This document shows, one piece after another, positions 1-6,438 of a stretch of DNA of 54,478 nt (positions are counted from its first letter, which is position 1; each line of letters starts with the position of its first letter). Origin of the DNA: Chloroflexota bacterium (GTDB lineage Bacteria > Chloroflexota > Anaerolineae > Anaerolineales > Villigracilaceae); NCBI GenBank assembly GCA_016234535.1, contig JACRBH010000179.1:1-54478 (forward strand). Reading direction: 5' to 3'. The notes below the pieces were generated by a model. The model saw only the letters and a list, made by a program, of their open reading frames with translations. It searched no databases and had not been told where the DNA came from. Both the position numbers and the translations under genes were made by a program.

Positions 1-422
1 TCCTGGTCATAATCATCCCTATGAAATTGGTAGAGGTCGATGTAGTCGGTCTTCAGGCGGCGCAGGCTATCTTCACATTCCTGATGGATGCGAGGGATAA
101 TATCATCGGTTTTCGAGACAGTGCGTTTTTCTTCGTCCACAAGGTAGCCGAACTTCGTCGCCAGGATAACCTTGTCGCGACGATCCGCAATGGCCTGACT
201 GAGTATTTGCTCGCTATGTCCACACCCATAGTTGGCCGCCGTGTCAAAGAAGTTTATTCCTGCATCAAGGGCATAATGAATGGCGCGGATCGATTCGGCA
301 TCATCCACCTGACCCCAGCCATGTGGTTCGTTATCATAAGTCCATGTCCCGCCCATTGCCCAACAACCCAAGCCCATCGCGCTTACTTCGAGATTACTGC
401 GTCCTAAACGGCGCTTGAACAT
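1..422 (-). CDS. Aldo/keto reductase, N-terminal part (cut by window edge)
   Basis: This is the first 140 residues of an NAD(P)H-dependent aldo/keto reductase, a TIM-barrel cytoplasmic enzyme reducing aldehydes or ketones. Translation from the ATG at 422 starts MFKRRLGRSNLEVSAMGLGC. It then shows the family landmarks: FFDTAANYGCGHSE (catalytic Asp and Tyr), VILATKFG (catalytic Lys) and LKTDYIDLYQFH. A clean AGGAGG lies just upstream of the ATG. The reading frame is open to base 1, so the C-terminal half lies outside the window. The substrate cannot be told. It is the most downstream gene of the left minus-strand block and is separated from the sigma-factor operon by a 43-nt palindrome. Confidence 0.9.
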   Translation of the reverse strand, partial: MFKRRLGRSNLEVSAMGLGCWAMGGTWTYDNEPHGWGQVDDAESIRAIHYALDAGINFFDTAANYGCGHSEQILSQAIADRRDKVILATKFGYLVDEEKRTVSKTDDIIPRIHQECEDSLRRLKTDYIDLYQFHRDDYDQ

Positions 423-595
423 AATGCCTCCTGATTCGAATTTGCTGATTAACAACGCATCCCTTGTGCTTCAGTATTGAAGTAGGGATGCTTGCTGGGA
501 ACAGTCTATCAAACATGGATGCAAAATAAACCACCCTTTCGACTGATTTATTACTTGACATGGTGTGCTACAATGAAATTAGAAGAGATTTTGTT

Positions 596-638
596 TATAT
601 ACGACGCGCTCCACAACTTGTGGAGCGCGTCGTATATA
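596..638. terminator. 43-nt perfect palindrome, probable terminator of the sigma-factor operon
   Basis: Two 21-nt arms (596-616 and 618-638) are exact reverse complements around a single C at 617. The arm core reads ACGACGCGCTCCACAA. It lies 44 bases past the stop of the last operon gene (682). On the minus strand it is followed by an A/T-rich but not U-rich tail, so it may act as a terminator, a transcript-end protector or a mobile palindrome. The rest of 423-595 shows nothing I recognise. Confidence 0.55.
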
Positions 639-681
639 GTTTGGGTGGATACGGCTATGTTAGTCAACCACTCTTGATGCT

Positions 682-891
682 TTAATTGGTGTGGCTCGAG
701 CTCTTTTTCAGCCCCATTGGCTTGAGGATCAAATCTGCTGGACACCAATCGGTGAATACGCTTTGTAATGTCAACACTCCCACAAACACTGCGAGCGCAA
801 GCCCGGCAGTTGTGTTGACCCAATAAGCAATTGCCGCGGCAATCAGGATCATAATCCCACGGAATAAGTTTCTGCCGTTTTCAAGATCCAT
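682..891 (-). CDS. DUF2892 (YgaP-type) inner-membrane protein
   Basis: A 69-residue protein with the DUF2892 pattern: an N-terminal RNLFRG segment, two hydrophobic helices (about residues 10-26 and 29-46), and the family signature around TDWCPADLILKPMG near the C-terminus. The domain is known from the membrane part of YgaP-like rhodanese proteins, and stand-alone copies have no assigned function. The ATG at 891 has AAGGAG eight bases upstream and overlaps the 3' end of the preceding gene by 11 bp. It is therefore the fourth and last gene of the ECF-sigma operon. The conserved Cys-Pro and its neighbour, a Cys-containing AhpD-like protein, loosely suggest thiol or redox chemistry, which is inference. 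Confidence 0.8.
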   Translation of the reverse strand: MDLENGRNLFRGIMILIAAAIAYWVNTTAGLALAVFVGVLTLQSVFTDWCPADLILKPMGLKKSSSHTN

Positions 892-1267
892 GGCTGTTAC
901 TCCTTTCGTGTGTTGACAATGGGCGTAGAAATCCGCGCAGGGACAGAATCACGCCCAACCCGATTAACAGGATCGCGAAGATCACCCAGTCCAAATCAGC
1001 GGACTCGAAGAGGATGCGCAGGATCGGGCGCATGAGTTCAAGTCCACCCCATGCGAGCATGAGGATTCCGAATCCATTGTTATCATCCTTTGTGGGGAGA
1101 TTATTGATGGATCGAACTACATTGATTCCGAGCACGATCAGGCCAGTCCCCAAAACGCCAACTCCAAAGGGGATGAAGTCGGACAGGATGGTTATGCCCC
1201 AGAGAATGGCCAGCAGCCCCCAAGCTACTGTTTCATATTTGCGATTTAAGACTTGTACCTTATCCAT
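881..1267 (-). CDS. Small four-helix membrane protein of unknown function
   Basis: A 128-residue protein with four predicted membrane helices (about residues 13-30, 34-51, 66-83 and 92-110) and a basic, polar C-terminal tail. I do not recognise the family. It overlaps the AhpD-like gene by 8 bp at its start and the DUF2892 gene by 11 bp at its end, so it is translationally coupled within the operon. ECF sigma factors are often held by a membrane-bound anti-sigma factor encoded next door. This protein is the only operon member that could fill that role by position, but it lacks a recognisable cytoplasmic anti-sigma domain, so that role is only a guess. Confidence 0.65.
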   Translation of the reverse strand: MDKVQVLNRKYETVAWGLLAILWGITILSDFIPFGVGVLGTGLIVLGINVVRSINNLPTKDDNNGFGILMLAWGGLELMRPILRILFESADLDWVIFAILLIGLGVILSLRGFLRPLSTHERSNSHGS

Positions 1268-1553
1268 TTTTACCTTCCATTGCTGTTTTTACAGATGAGT
1301 CACATCCACAGTCCCCATTGCTTACGGCTTCGGAAGCGGGGATTGCGTAATTCAGGTCGAGGATAAACTTGTCCATTTTGGAGGCTGCTCCTGCTCGGAC
1401 TCTTTTCCCGACCTTGATTGCCTCCGCGATTTCCTGCTCGTCGGCTCCGCTTTCCAACGCCATTTTCGTGGTGGATTGCAGACACGGCTGACAGTTCGCA
1501 GTGATGGAAGCGCCTACTGCGATCAATGCTTTTATACGATCATCCAGTTTCAT
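1260..1553 (-). CDS. Carboxymuconolactone decarboxylase / AhpD-like protein
   Basis: A 97-residue CMD-family protein. It has the helical core MKLDDRIKALIAVGASITAN followed by the CXXC motif in NCQPCLQ (about residues 20-26), the pair that gives AhpD its peroxidase-reducing or disulfide-exchange activity. It also has the usual AGADEQEI-like turn (ESGADEQEIAEA). The C-terminus carries extra cysteines (NGDCGCDSS), unusual for the family and possibly metal- or arsenite-binding. An AAGGAG site lies about ten bases before the ATG. It is the second gene of the operon, directly after the ECF sigma factor, a pairing seen in many bacteria and usually linked to oxidative or electrophile stress. Confidence 0.85.
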   Translation of the reverse strand: MKLDDRIKALIAVGASITANCQPCLQSTTKMALESGADEQEIAEAIKVGKRVRAGAASKMDKFILDLNYAIPASEAVSNGDCGCDSSVKTAMEGKNG

Positions 1554-1626
1554 GGAATATCATCTCCTTTCCACCCTTATAGACGGAGCTTATCAAAAAA
1601 GGATACACCCCTGCATCAGTATGTAT

Positions 1627-2205
1627 TTACTTCACGCTGCACGGCATTTCCTCGACCCAATAGAATTCGCAATGGGTTTCGAGTTCTTCTTTCAGTTTTG
1701 ACTTGGCGCGATGCAGTCTGATTTTGACAGTATCCAATGTCACCCCCAGGATTTCGGCAATCTCGTTGTTTTTCAGTCCCTCCCACTCGCTTAATACAAG
1801 AATGGTTCGATAGTTCTCAGGAAGTTTTTCAATATACCCTCGGATGCACTCGTTCATTTCCTCCCGAATGAGTTGTTTCTCTATCAAAGGTTTTTTATCT
1901 TCGGGACAGATAGCCTTATCGACAAGTCTGGTTTCATCCAAATCTTCCGATAATGGTGATTGGATGACGCATTGAAAGGATGGACTCCTCAATCTGTCTA
2001 GCGCGGTATTTGTTGCGATTCGATAGATCCACGTGGATAGTTGCGCCTCGCCCCTAAAGTCTTCCAGTCCCTGATGAATTTTTACGAAGGTTTCCTGTGT
2101 CAGGTCTTCGGCTTCAGACTCGCCAGCCAGATGCGTCAGGTAACGAAGTATCTTTGGCTGAAAGGCAGCGTAGATTTTATGAAACTCCAACTCGCTGGTG
2201 TTCAT
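1627..2205 (-). CDS. ECF-family RNA polymerase sigma factor
   Basis: A 192-residue sigma-70 factor of the extracytoplasmic-function group. Region 2 lies at about residues 10-75, with the core-binding and -10-reading stretch EDLTQETFVKIHQGLEDF and STWIYRIATNTALDRLR. Region 4 lies at about 120-175, with the helix-turn-helix EWEGLKNNEIAEILGVTLDT and VKIRLHRAKSKLKEEL. Regions 1 and 3 are absent, as expected for ECF factors. GGAG precedes the ATG at good distance. It heads a four-gene operon (sigma, AhpD-like, two membrane proteins). No typical anti-sigma gene is adjacent. The C-terminal tail after region 4 contains a Cys (HCEFYW). Confidence 0.93.
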   Translation of the reverse strand: MNTSELEFHKIYAAFQPKILRYLTHLAGESEAEDLTQETFVKIHQGLEDFRGEAQLSTWIYRIATNTALDRLRSPSFQCVIQSPLSEDLDETRLVDKAICPEDKKPLIEKQLIREEMNECIRGYIEKLPENYRTILVLSEWEGLKNNEIAEILGVTLDTVKIRLHRAKSKLKEELETHCEFYWVEEMPCSVK

Positions 2206-2223
2206 CTACTTTTCTCCGTGATT

Positions 2224-2258
2224 AGGTGACAGTCACTTCCAAAAAGTGACTGTCACCT
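2224..2258. terminator. Palindrome after arsM, probable terminator
   Basis: Exact 15-bp arms (AGGTGACAGTCACTT at 2224-2238 and its complement at 2244-2258) are separated by a 5-nt loop. It sits directly after the arsM stop (2266) and about 20 bases upstream of the sigma-factor start. On the minus strand it is preceded by an A-rich run rather than followed by a U tract, so termination is likely but not certain. Its form resembles the other short palindromes at gene ends in this window. Confidence 0.55.
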
Positions 2259-2265
2259 GTTTTAC

Positions 2266-3060
2266 TTATGCAGGTTTATAGGCTGTGATCTTTGCGCTGT
2301 ACACCGCTTTGTAAACAGCTTCCCGTGGATAGTCTTTCACATCCAGTTTCATTTCATCCAACGCGCTGTCCACAGTTTCCTTATCGAAGAAAAGTGGTTT
2401 GATAGAAATGTCAGTAAAGCCAACGGACTCCATCATGCCGATGTAATCCTTCGCTTCGACTGCGCCAGCCACGCATCCCGCCCACGCGCTCAAGCTTTGC
2501 TTGACAGCTTCGGGAAGCGGGCCGTCGGTGACAATGTCCGAGACCGCAAGTTTGCCGCCGGGCGCAAGTACGCGAAAGGCTTCGTTGAAAACCTTTTCCT
2601 TGTCAGGCGAGAGGTTGATGACGCAATTGGAAATGATGACGTTCACGGTGTTGCTGTCAACTGGGAGGTCTTCGAGATAACCTTGTCTGAATTCGACATT
2701 GGTCGCGTTGACTTTTTTCGCGTTGGCTTTGGCACGCTCGATCATCTCGGGAGTCATGTCCACGCCGATCACGCGTCCTTCTGGACCGACTTTCTGGGCA
2801 GCCAACAAACAGTCGAGTCCTGCGCCTGAGCCAAGATCAAGCACGGTTTGACCGGGTATCAGTGACGCGAGTGTGATCGGGTCACCGCAGCCGTAACTTG
2901 TGCTGGCTACATCGCTTGGGACGGTGGTGAGCAAATCAGCAGGGTAGAGATTGCTTTCGGGACTGGAGCAACTGTCGCCGCAGCATGAAGCGGAACTTTT
3001 GATCCGCTCAGCATAATGCTCGCGGACAGTCTCATGGATGGGGGTGGGGGATTGGGTCAT
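2266..3060 (-). CDS. arsM: Arsenite S-adenosylmethionine methyltransferase
   Basis: A 264-residue ArsM-type enzyme that transfers methyl groups from S-adenosylmethionine to trivalent arsenic in the cytoplasm, giving less retained or volatile species. The N-terminus has the Cys pair in SSASCCGDSCSS and the SYGCGDP motif. The Rossmann fold follows, with VLDLGSGAGLDCLLAA (motif I) and VIGVDMTPEMIERA. SNCVINLSPDK and AWAGCVAGA supply the conserved arsenic-binding cysteines. The gene lies downstream of arsR in the same direction. Its promoter region holds an ATAGA-N6-TCTAT site identical in its half-sites to the one in the arsR promoter, so arsenic induction via ArsR is expected. A dispersed repeat (3083-3172) lies inside its untranslated leader. 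Confidence 0.95.
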   Translation of the reverse strand: MTQSPTPIHETVREHYAERIKSSASCCGDSCSSPESNLYPADLLTTVPSDVASTSYGCGDPITLASLIPGQTVLDLGSGAGLDCLLAAQKVGPEGRVIGVDMTPEMIERAKANAKKVNATNVEFRQGYLEDLPVDSNTVNVIISNCVINLSPDKEKVFNEAFRVLAPGGKLAVSDIVTDGPLPEAVKQSLSAWAGCVAGAVEAKDYIGMMESVGFTDISIKPLFFDKETVDSALDEMKLDVKDYPREAVYKAVYSAKITAYKPA

Positions 3061-3082
3061 TTTGATTTCTCCTTTTGGTTTT

Positions 3083-3172
3083 CGTCATTGCGAGCGAACG
3101 GTAGTGAGCGAAGCAATCTCCAACTTTGCATGAGATTGCTTTGTCGGGAAAAGCGCCCTCCTCGCAATGACG
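3083..3172. repeat. Dispersed repeat family A, copy 1 (REP/MITE-like)
   Basis: A 90-bp element with inverted ends CGTCATTGCGAG / CTCGCAATGACG and an inner inverted pair GAAGCAATCTC / GAGATTGCTT. Related copies lie at 14397-14491 and 42206-42338. This copy lies between the predicted arsM promoter/operator and the arsM start codon. It is non-coding and no transposase is nearby, so it resembles elements moved in trans. Confidence 0.85.
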
Positions 3173-3178
3173 ATTTAT

Positions 3179-3194
3179 ATAGAAGTTTGTCTAT
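3179..3194. promoter_or_regulatory. Predicted ArsR operator upstream of arsM
   Basis: ATAGA-N6-TCTAT, with the same half-sites and spacing as the site in the arsR promoter (3583-3598). It lies between the arsR terminator and arsM, where the arsM promoter must be, because the intrinsic terminator at 3205-3243 should block read-through from arsR. No strong -35/-10 pair is obvious around it. Confidence 0.6.
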
Positions 3195-3204
3195 GTATGT
3201 TGCT

Positions 3205-3243
3205 AAAAAAAACGGGACATGCCTCGGCCGAAGACGCGTCCCG
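3205..3243 (-). terminator. Rho-independent terminator of arsR
   Basis: On the minus strand a GC-rich hairpin (3243-3213, starting GGGACGCGTC and ending ATGTCCC, with a few G-U pairs) is followed by eight T residues (3212-3205). The hairpin begins one base after the arsR stop codon. Confidence 0.85.
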
Positions 3244-3244
3244 A

Positions 3245-3556
3245 TTAAGCCTTAAGAACTTTGAGAAGATTTTCAGTGGTGATGCTTTCAGGTGCGAACT
3301 TGATCATTAACTGTCCACAGCAAACGGCGACATTTTCCTGATTCAATGAATAAAAAGTTTGCTTGCCTTCCTCGCGGACTGTGACCAAATCAGCCTCGCG
3401 CAAAATGGCAAGGTGATGTGAGACTGTAGGTTGTGAGACATCCAGCTTTTCAACGATTTCATTTACTGAAAGCGAATCACAGCAGCAGATGTTCATGATT
3501 TTCTGGCGGGTTTCGTCAGAGATGGCTTTGGCAAAGAGGACAGGGTTGAATTTCAT
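3245..3556 (-). CDS. arsR: ArsR/SmtB-family repressor
   Basis: A 103-residue winged-helix metalloregulator. The DNA-binding core is seen in LSVNEIVEKLDVSQPTVSHH and LAILREADLVTVREEGKQTF. Candidate metal-thiol ligands are the CCC run in MNICCCDSLS just before the recognition helices, the position of the classical ELCVCDL arsenic site, and a CC pair in VAVCCGQLM. Such proteins leave DNA when arsenite or a related metal binds. The gene has its own strong promoter, whose spacer is filled by an ATAGA-N6-TCTAT palindrome, so it should repress itself. The same palindrome precedes arsM downstream. Confidence 0.93.
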   Translation of the reverse strand: MKFNPVLFAKAISDETRQKIMNICCCDSLSVNEIVEKLDVSQPTVSHHLAILREADLVTVREEGKQTFYSLNQENVAVCCGQLMIKFAPESITTENLLKVLKA

Positions 3557-3577
3557 ATTGACGACCTTCTATTTGGT

Positions 3578-3605
3578 ATTATATAGATAAATGTCTATTT
3601 GTCAA
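3578..3605 (-). promoter_or_regulatory. arsR promoter with operator
   Basis: Minus-strand TTGACA (3605-3600), a 16-bp spacer and TATAAT (3583-3578). The inverted repeat ATAGA-N6-TCTAT occupies 3583-3598, so a bound dimer would cover the spacer and block polymerase. Confidence 0.8.
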
Positions 3606-3610
3606 GAGTT

Positions 3611-3641
3611 TTGTAGGTCACGCTTTAAGCGTGACCTACAA
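3611..3641. terminator. Palindrome between pepF and arsR, probable terminator
   Basis: Exact 15-bp arms (TTGTAGGTCACGCTT and its complement) flank one T. It lies 5 bases beyond the stop of the peptidase gene and just upstream of the arsR promoter. It could end transcription of the peptidase gene, though there is no U tract. Confidence 0.5.
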
Positions 3642-3646
3642 CTATT

Positions 3647-5455
3647 CTATTTGCTCGTCAATATTCCTAGACGATCAATGTAACTGCCCAAGACTTCAAA
3701 CGCGTCTTCGATGGGTTGGGTGCTGGTCATATCCACGCCTGCGGTTTTGAACACATCCATTGGCGGTTTGGATGAACCTGTTTTGAGGAAATTAATGTGG
3801 TCTTCAGCGGCATTCGGCGTGCCATTGATAATCCGTTTGGCAATGGCGTTGGCCGCTGAGATGCCAATGGCATATTGGAAAGAATAGTAATCAATATATA
3901 GGTGAGTGGTGAACGTACCCCAGGTGATGCCGACCCGTTCACGATCCAGGTTCATGTGGCCGCCGAAGCCTTCGCTGAAAAGGTCGGTCATTAACTCGAT
4001 CATGGAATCGGCAGTGAGAGGTTGTCCCTTTTCGATGCGCTGATGCGTCTCAAGTTCGAAGCGGGCGAGGGTGGGCATGATGAAGAAGTAACGATGGAAG
4101 TTGTCCATGGCTTCTTCGAGCAATGCAATCTGGAAATATTTATCGGGATTAGACTTGAGCAGATGCGCGCGCGTCATTGCCTGATTAAAGTTTGATGCGG
4201 TCTCTGCGATGATGGATGGATACAAATAGTAGAACATGGGCTGGGCGCGGCTGGCGTAGTAAGCGTGCATGGAATGTCCCAACTCATGCGAGAGTGTGCT
4301 CATGCTGCCGATATCATCGGTGTAGCTCATCAAAATAAAGGGATGCGTATCCTGCGGAACACGGGTCGAGAATGCGCCCTGACGTTTGCCGGCATTCGGG
4401 GACCAATCCACCCAGCGATTCTTCAGACATCCCTTGCGCATCACGTTGACATATTCATCGCCCATCGGCGCGAGGCCCTCTGAGATATAGTCAACAGCTT
4501 TTTTGAATGGGACATTATGCTTTTTGTTTGTGAGCGGTGCCCAGACATCATAAGGGTGAAGTGTTTTCACTCCAAGAGCTTTGCGGCGAATCTTCCAATA
4601 CTTGTGCCAAAGGGGAAGATTCTTTTTGAAAATGTTTAGAAGGTTGTGGAACATTTCAACTGGGACATCCCCATTGAAGAGGGTGGATTCGAGCGATGAA
4701 TTGAACTTGCGAGCCCGCATATTAAACACATTTTGTTTAATGGATGTGGTGAGATTACTCGCGAGCGTATTTTTATGTTCGAGATATTGATCGTTATAGT
4801 TTTCCCACGCGGTTTGACGCGCCTTACGGTCTGAACCGTTGAGGATGGCGTCGAAGGTGCTTTGGGTCAGGTCAACTTTTTTGCCCTTTTTATTGCGGGC
4901 AGGTTTGAATTTGAAATCGGCATTCGCCAGCATATTGGTTGTGATGCGCGTATTGCTGAATGGATCGCGCAGCATGCCGAGCAATTCCTCCACTTCAGCA
5001 TTGCGGACATGCTCCTGTTTGCGGAAGAGATCGTTGAAGTAGTGTTCATACAGTTTCATGCGCAGGTCATCTTTGAGCCAGTGGCGCAATTTTGCTTCGC
5101 CGATGGCGAGAAGCTCAGGTTCAACAAAGGATGTTGCTGCGCCGACCTGAGCCAGCGCACTCATGGCTTTGCCGTTCATCGCTGCGCCTTGTTGATCGGC
5201 CGTATCCACTGCGCTGGACATGGTGGCGTAGACCTGTATTTTTGCCGCTCGCTTTGAAATGACCTCGATTGCATCCATCGCTTCAAGAAACACATCGAGG
5301 CTGTCTCCGAGATGGCCTTGAAACTTTTTGATCGGCGCAAGGCTTTCGAGCAGGGCTTTTATTTCTGCATCAAATTTCTTGGGGGAGGAAAAAACACTTT
5401 CAGCATTCCAGGTTTGATTCTTTGTTACTTTGGAGCGGGGGAGTGGAGTGGTCAT
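3647..5455 (-). CDS. pepF: M3-family oligoendopeptidase (PepF-like)
   Basis: A zinc oligopeptidase of family M3B, about 602 residues from the chosen start, degrading short peptides in the cytoplasm. The zinc-binding HEXXH motif is in STLSHELGHSMHAYY, followed by the third ligand helix IIAETASNFNQ, and the substrate-binding YIDYYSFQYAIG lies near the C-terminus. The N-terminal half is the usual helical lid. Length matches PepF proteins (about 600). The frame extends upstream to 5509, but the ATG at 5455 (MTTPLPRSK) is preferred because AAAGGA lies eight bases before it, while the earlier ATGs have no ribosome site. It is a single-gene unit ending at the palindrome 3611-3641. Confidence 0.93.
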   Translation of the reverse strand: MTTPLPRSKVTKNQTWNAESVFSSPKKFDAEIKALLESLAPIKKFQGHLGDSLDVFLEAMDAIEVISKRAAKIQVYATMSSAVDTADQQGAAMNGKAMSALAQVGAATSFVEPELLAIGEAKLRHWLKDDLRMKLYEHYFNDLFRKQEHVRNAEVEELLGMLRDPFSNTRITTNMLANADFKFKPARNKKGKKVDLTQSTFDAILNGSDRKARQTAWENYNDQYLEHKNTLASNLTTSIKQNVFNMRARKFNSSLESTLFNGDVPVEMFHNLLNIFKKNLPLWHKYWKIRRKALGVKTLHPYDVWAPLTNKKHNVPFKKAVDYISEGLAPMGDEYVNVMRKGCLKNRWVDWSPNAGKRQGAFSTRVPQDTHPFILMSYTDDIGSMSTLSHELGHSMHAYYASRAQPMFYYLYPSIIAETASNFNQAMTRAHLLKSNPDKYFQIALLEEAMDNFHRYFFIMPTLARFELETHQRIEKGQPLTADSMIELMTDLFSEGFGGHMNLDRERVGITWGTFTTHLYIDYYSFQYAIGISAANAIAKRIINGTPNAAEDHINFLKTGSSKPPMDVFKTAGVDMTSTQPIEDAFEVLGSYIDRLGILTSK

Positions 5456-5773
5456 GGATGTGTTCCTTTTGGATTTGGTGTGTTTCATGTTTGAAAACTG
5501 ATTACACATCGAATATATCAGAAATGAACCTTTTCATCCTGCACACTTGGGACCTGGCGGCCTTTTCAAATTGCTGATCAACCATCCGAAGCAGAAGCCT
5601 GCAAAGGCTGGGAAATGATCCGCGCCTCTTTGGGGTTGCCTCCCAAAATCCCCAGTCGGTCTGGTTGTGCCGAAAATTTGCATAGACAAGTAGTTAGTCC
5701 AATTGGGGGGAACCAAAGGCATTATCGAGTATATTTTGCCTCGCAATAACAATGATTTGCAATGCTCCGGCTC
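5456..5773. other. Intergenic stretch without a recognised gene
   Basis: About 320 bases between the divergent pepF and greA genes. Short open frames exist on both strands, but none has a ribosome site or recognisable protein pattern. The pepF promoter should lie at the left end and the greA promoter follows at the right (5774-5802). No repeat family of this window is present. Confidence 0.5.
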
Positions 5774-5802
5774 TTGTAACGCTTTTTGAAACGTGTTATA
5801 TT
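5774..5802 (+). promoter_or_regulatory. Predicted greA-lysS promoter
   Basis: TTGTAA (5774-5779), a 17-bp spacer and TATATT (5797-5802), placing the transcription start near 5809 and giving a leader of about 85 nt before greA. Confidence 0.65.
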
Positions 5803-5892
5803 AGCGCCACTTTTCCGGGCGATACCACCGGAATTTTTAATCACTTGCATCTCTGATCCAGAGATGCAAAATTCTATATGGCAGGACAAATC

Positions 5893-6363
5893 ATGACAAC
5901 CAATTTCCTTACCAAAGAGGGCTTTCAGAAGCTTCAAGAGGAACTGGATCATCTACGCACCATCAAGCGACAGGAAGTGGCAGCGCGTTTACACGAGGCC
6001 ATGGAGGGTGGGGAATTGATCGAGAATGCCGAATATGAAGCAGCCAAGAACGAGCAGGCTTTCGTTGAAGGGCGCATCCAGGAACTTGATCTTTTGCTTG
6101 CCACAGCGCATATTATCGAAGAAAACGGCAAAGCTAAAAAGCACGATGCCATTCAAGTCGGTTCAAAGGTGACGATTAAAGAAGGGAACTTCGAGGCTGA
6201 GTCCTTTGTGATTGTCGGTGCGGCGGAAGCCAATCCGCGCGAGGGCAAAATCTCGAATGAGTCTCCGATCGGCAAGGCCATTTTGGGGCACAAAATAGGC
6301 GAGACCGTTAAAGTGGAAACCCCCGGCGGAACCTACAACGTTAATATCATCAAAGTCGGCTAA
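5893..6363 (+). CDS. greA: Transcription elongation factor GreA
   Basis: A 156-residue GreA that rescues backtracked RNA polymerase by stimulating transcript cleavage through the secondary channel. The N-terminal coiled coil carries the acidic tip in GGELIENAEYEAAKNEQ. E. coli has Asp-Leu-Lys-Glu at this site, so the first acidic residue is Glu here, a conservative change. The C-terminal FKBP-like domain contains NESPIGKAILGHKIGET and KVETPGGTYNV. The start at 5893 (MTTNFLTKEG) is chosen because AGGA lies six bases upstream. The in-frame ATG at 5878 lacks a good site. It is followed by an intrinsic terminator and then lysS, a common neighbour in bacteria. Confidence 0.96.
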   Translation: MTTNFLTKEGFQKLQEELDHLRTIKRQEVAARLHEAMEGGELIENAEYEAAKNEQAFVEGRIQELDLLLATAHIIEENGKAKKHDAIQVGSKVTIKEGNFEAESFVIVGAAEANPREGKISNESPIGKAILGHKIGETVKVETPGGTYNVNIIKVG

Positions 6364-6382
6364 TATTAGGCGCGACTATTTG

Positions 6383-6410
6383 CCCCGCGTCTATTCGCGG
6401 GGCTTTTTTT
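6383..6410 (+). terminator. Intrinsic terminator after greA
   Basis: CCCCGCG, a 6-nt loop and CGCGGGG followed by C and seven T residues. It begins 20 bases after the greA stop. Part of the transcription may continue into lysS, which starts 28 bases further on. Confidence 0.9.
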
Positions 6411-6438
6411 AAGTCCTAAACAGGAAAGAACATACGTC

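Noticed and set aside
555..583. TTGACA followed by TACAAT as a plus-strand promoter
   Set aside because: The spacing is only 8 bases, and at 17 bases the hexamer (ATTAGA) is poor. No plus-strand gene follows.
551..823. A 90-codon minus-strand frame covering the 43-nt palindrome
   Set aside because: It overlaps the DUF2892 gene in another frame, and part of it is just the translated palindrome (YDALHKLWSASYI).
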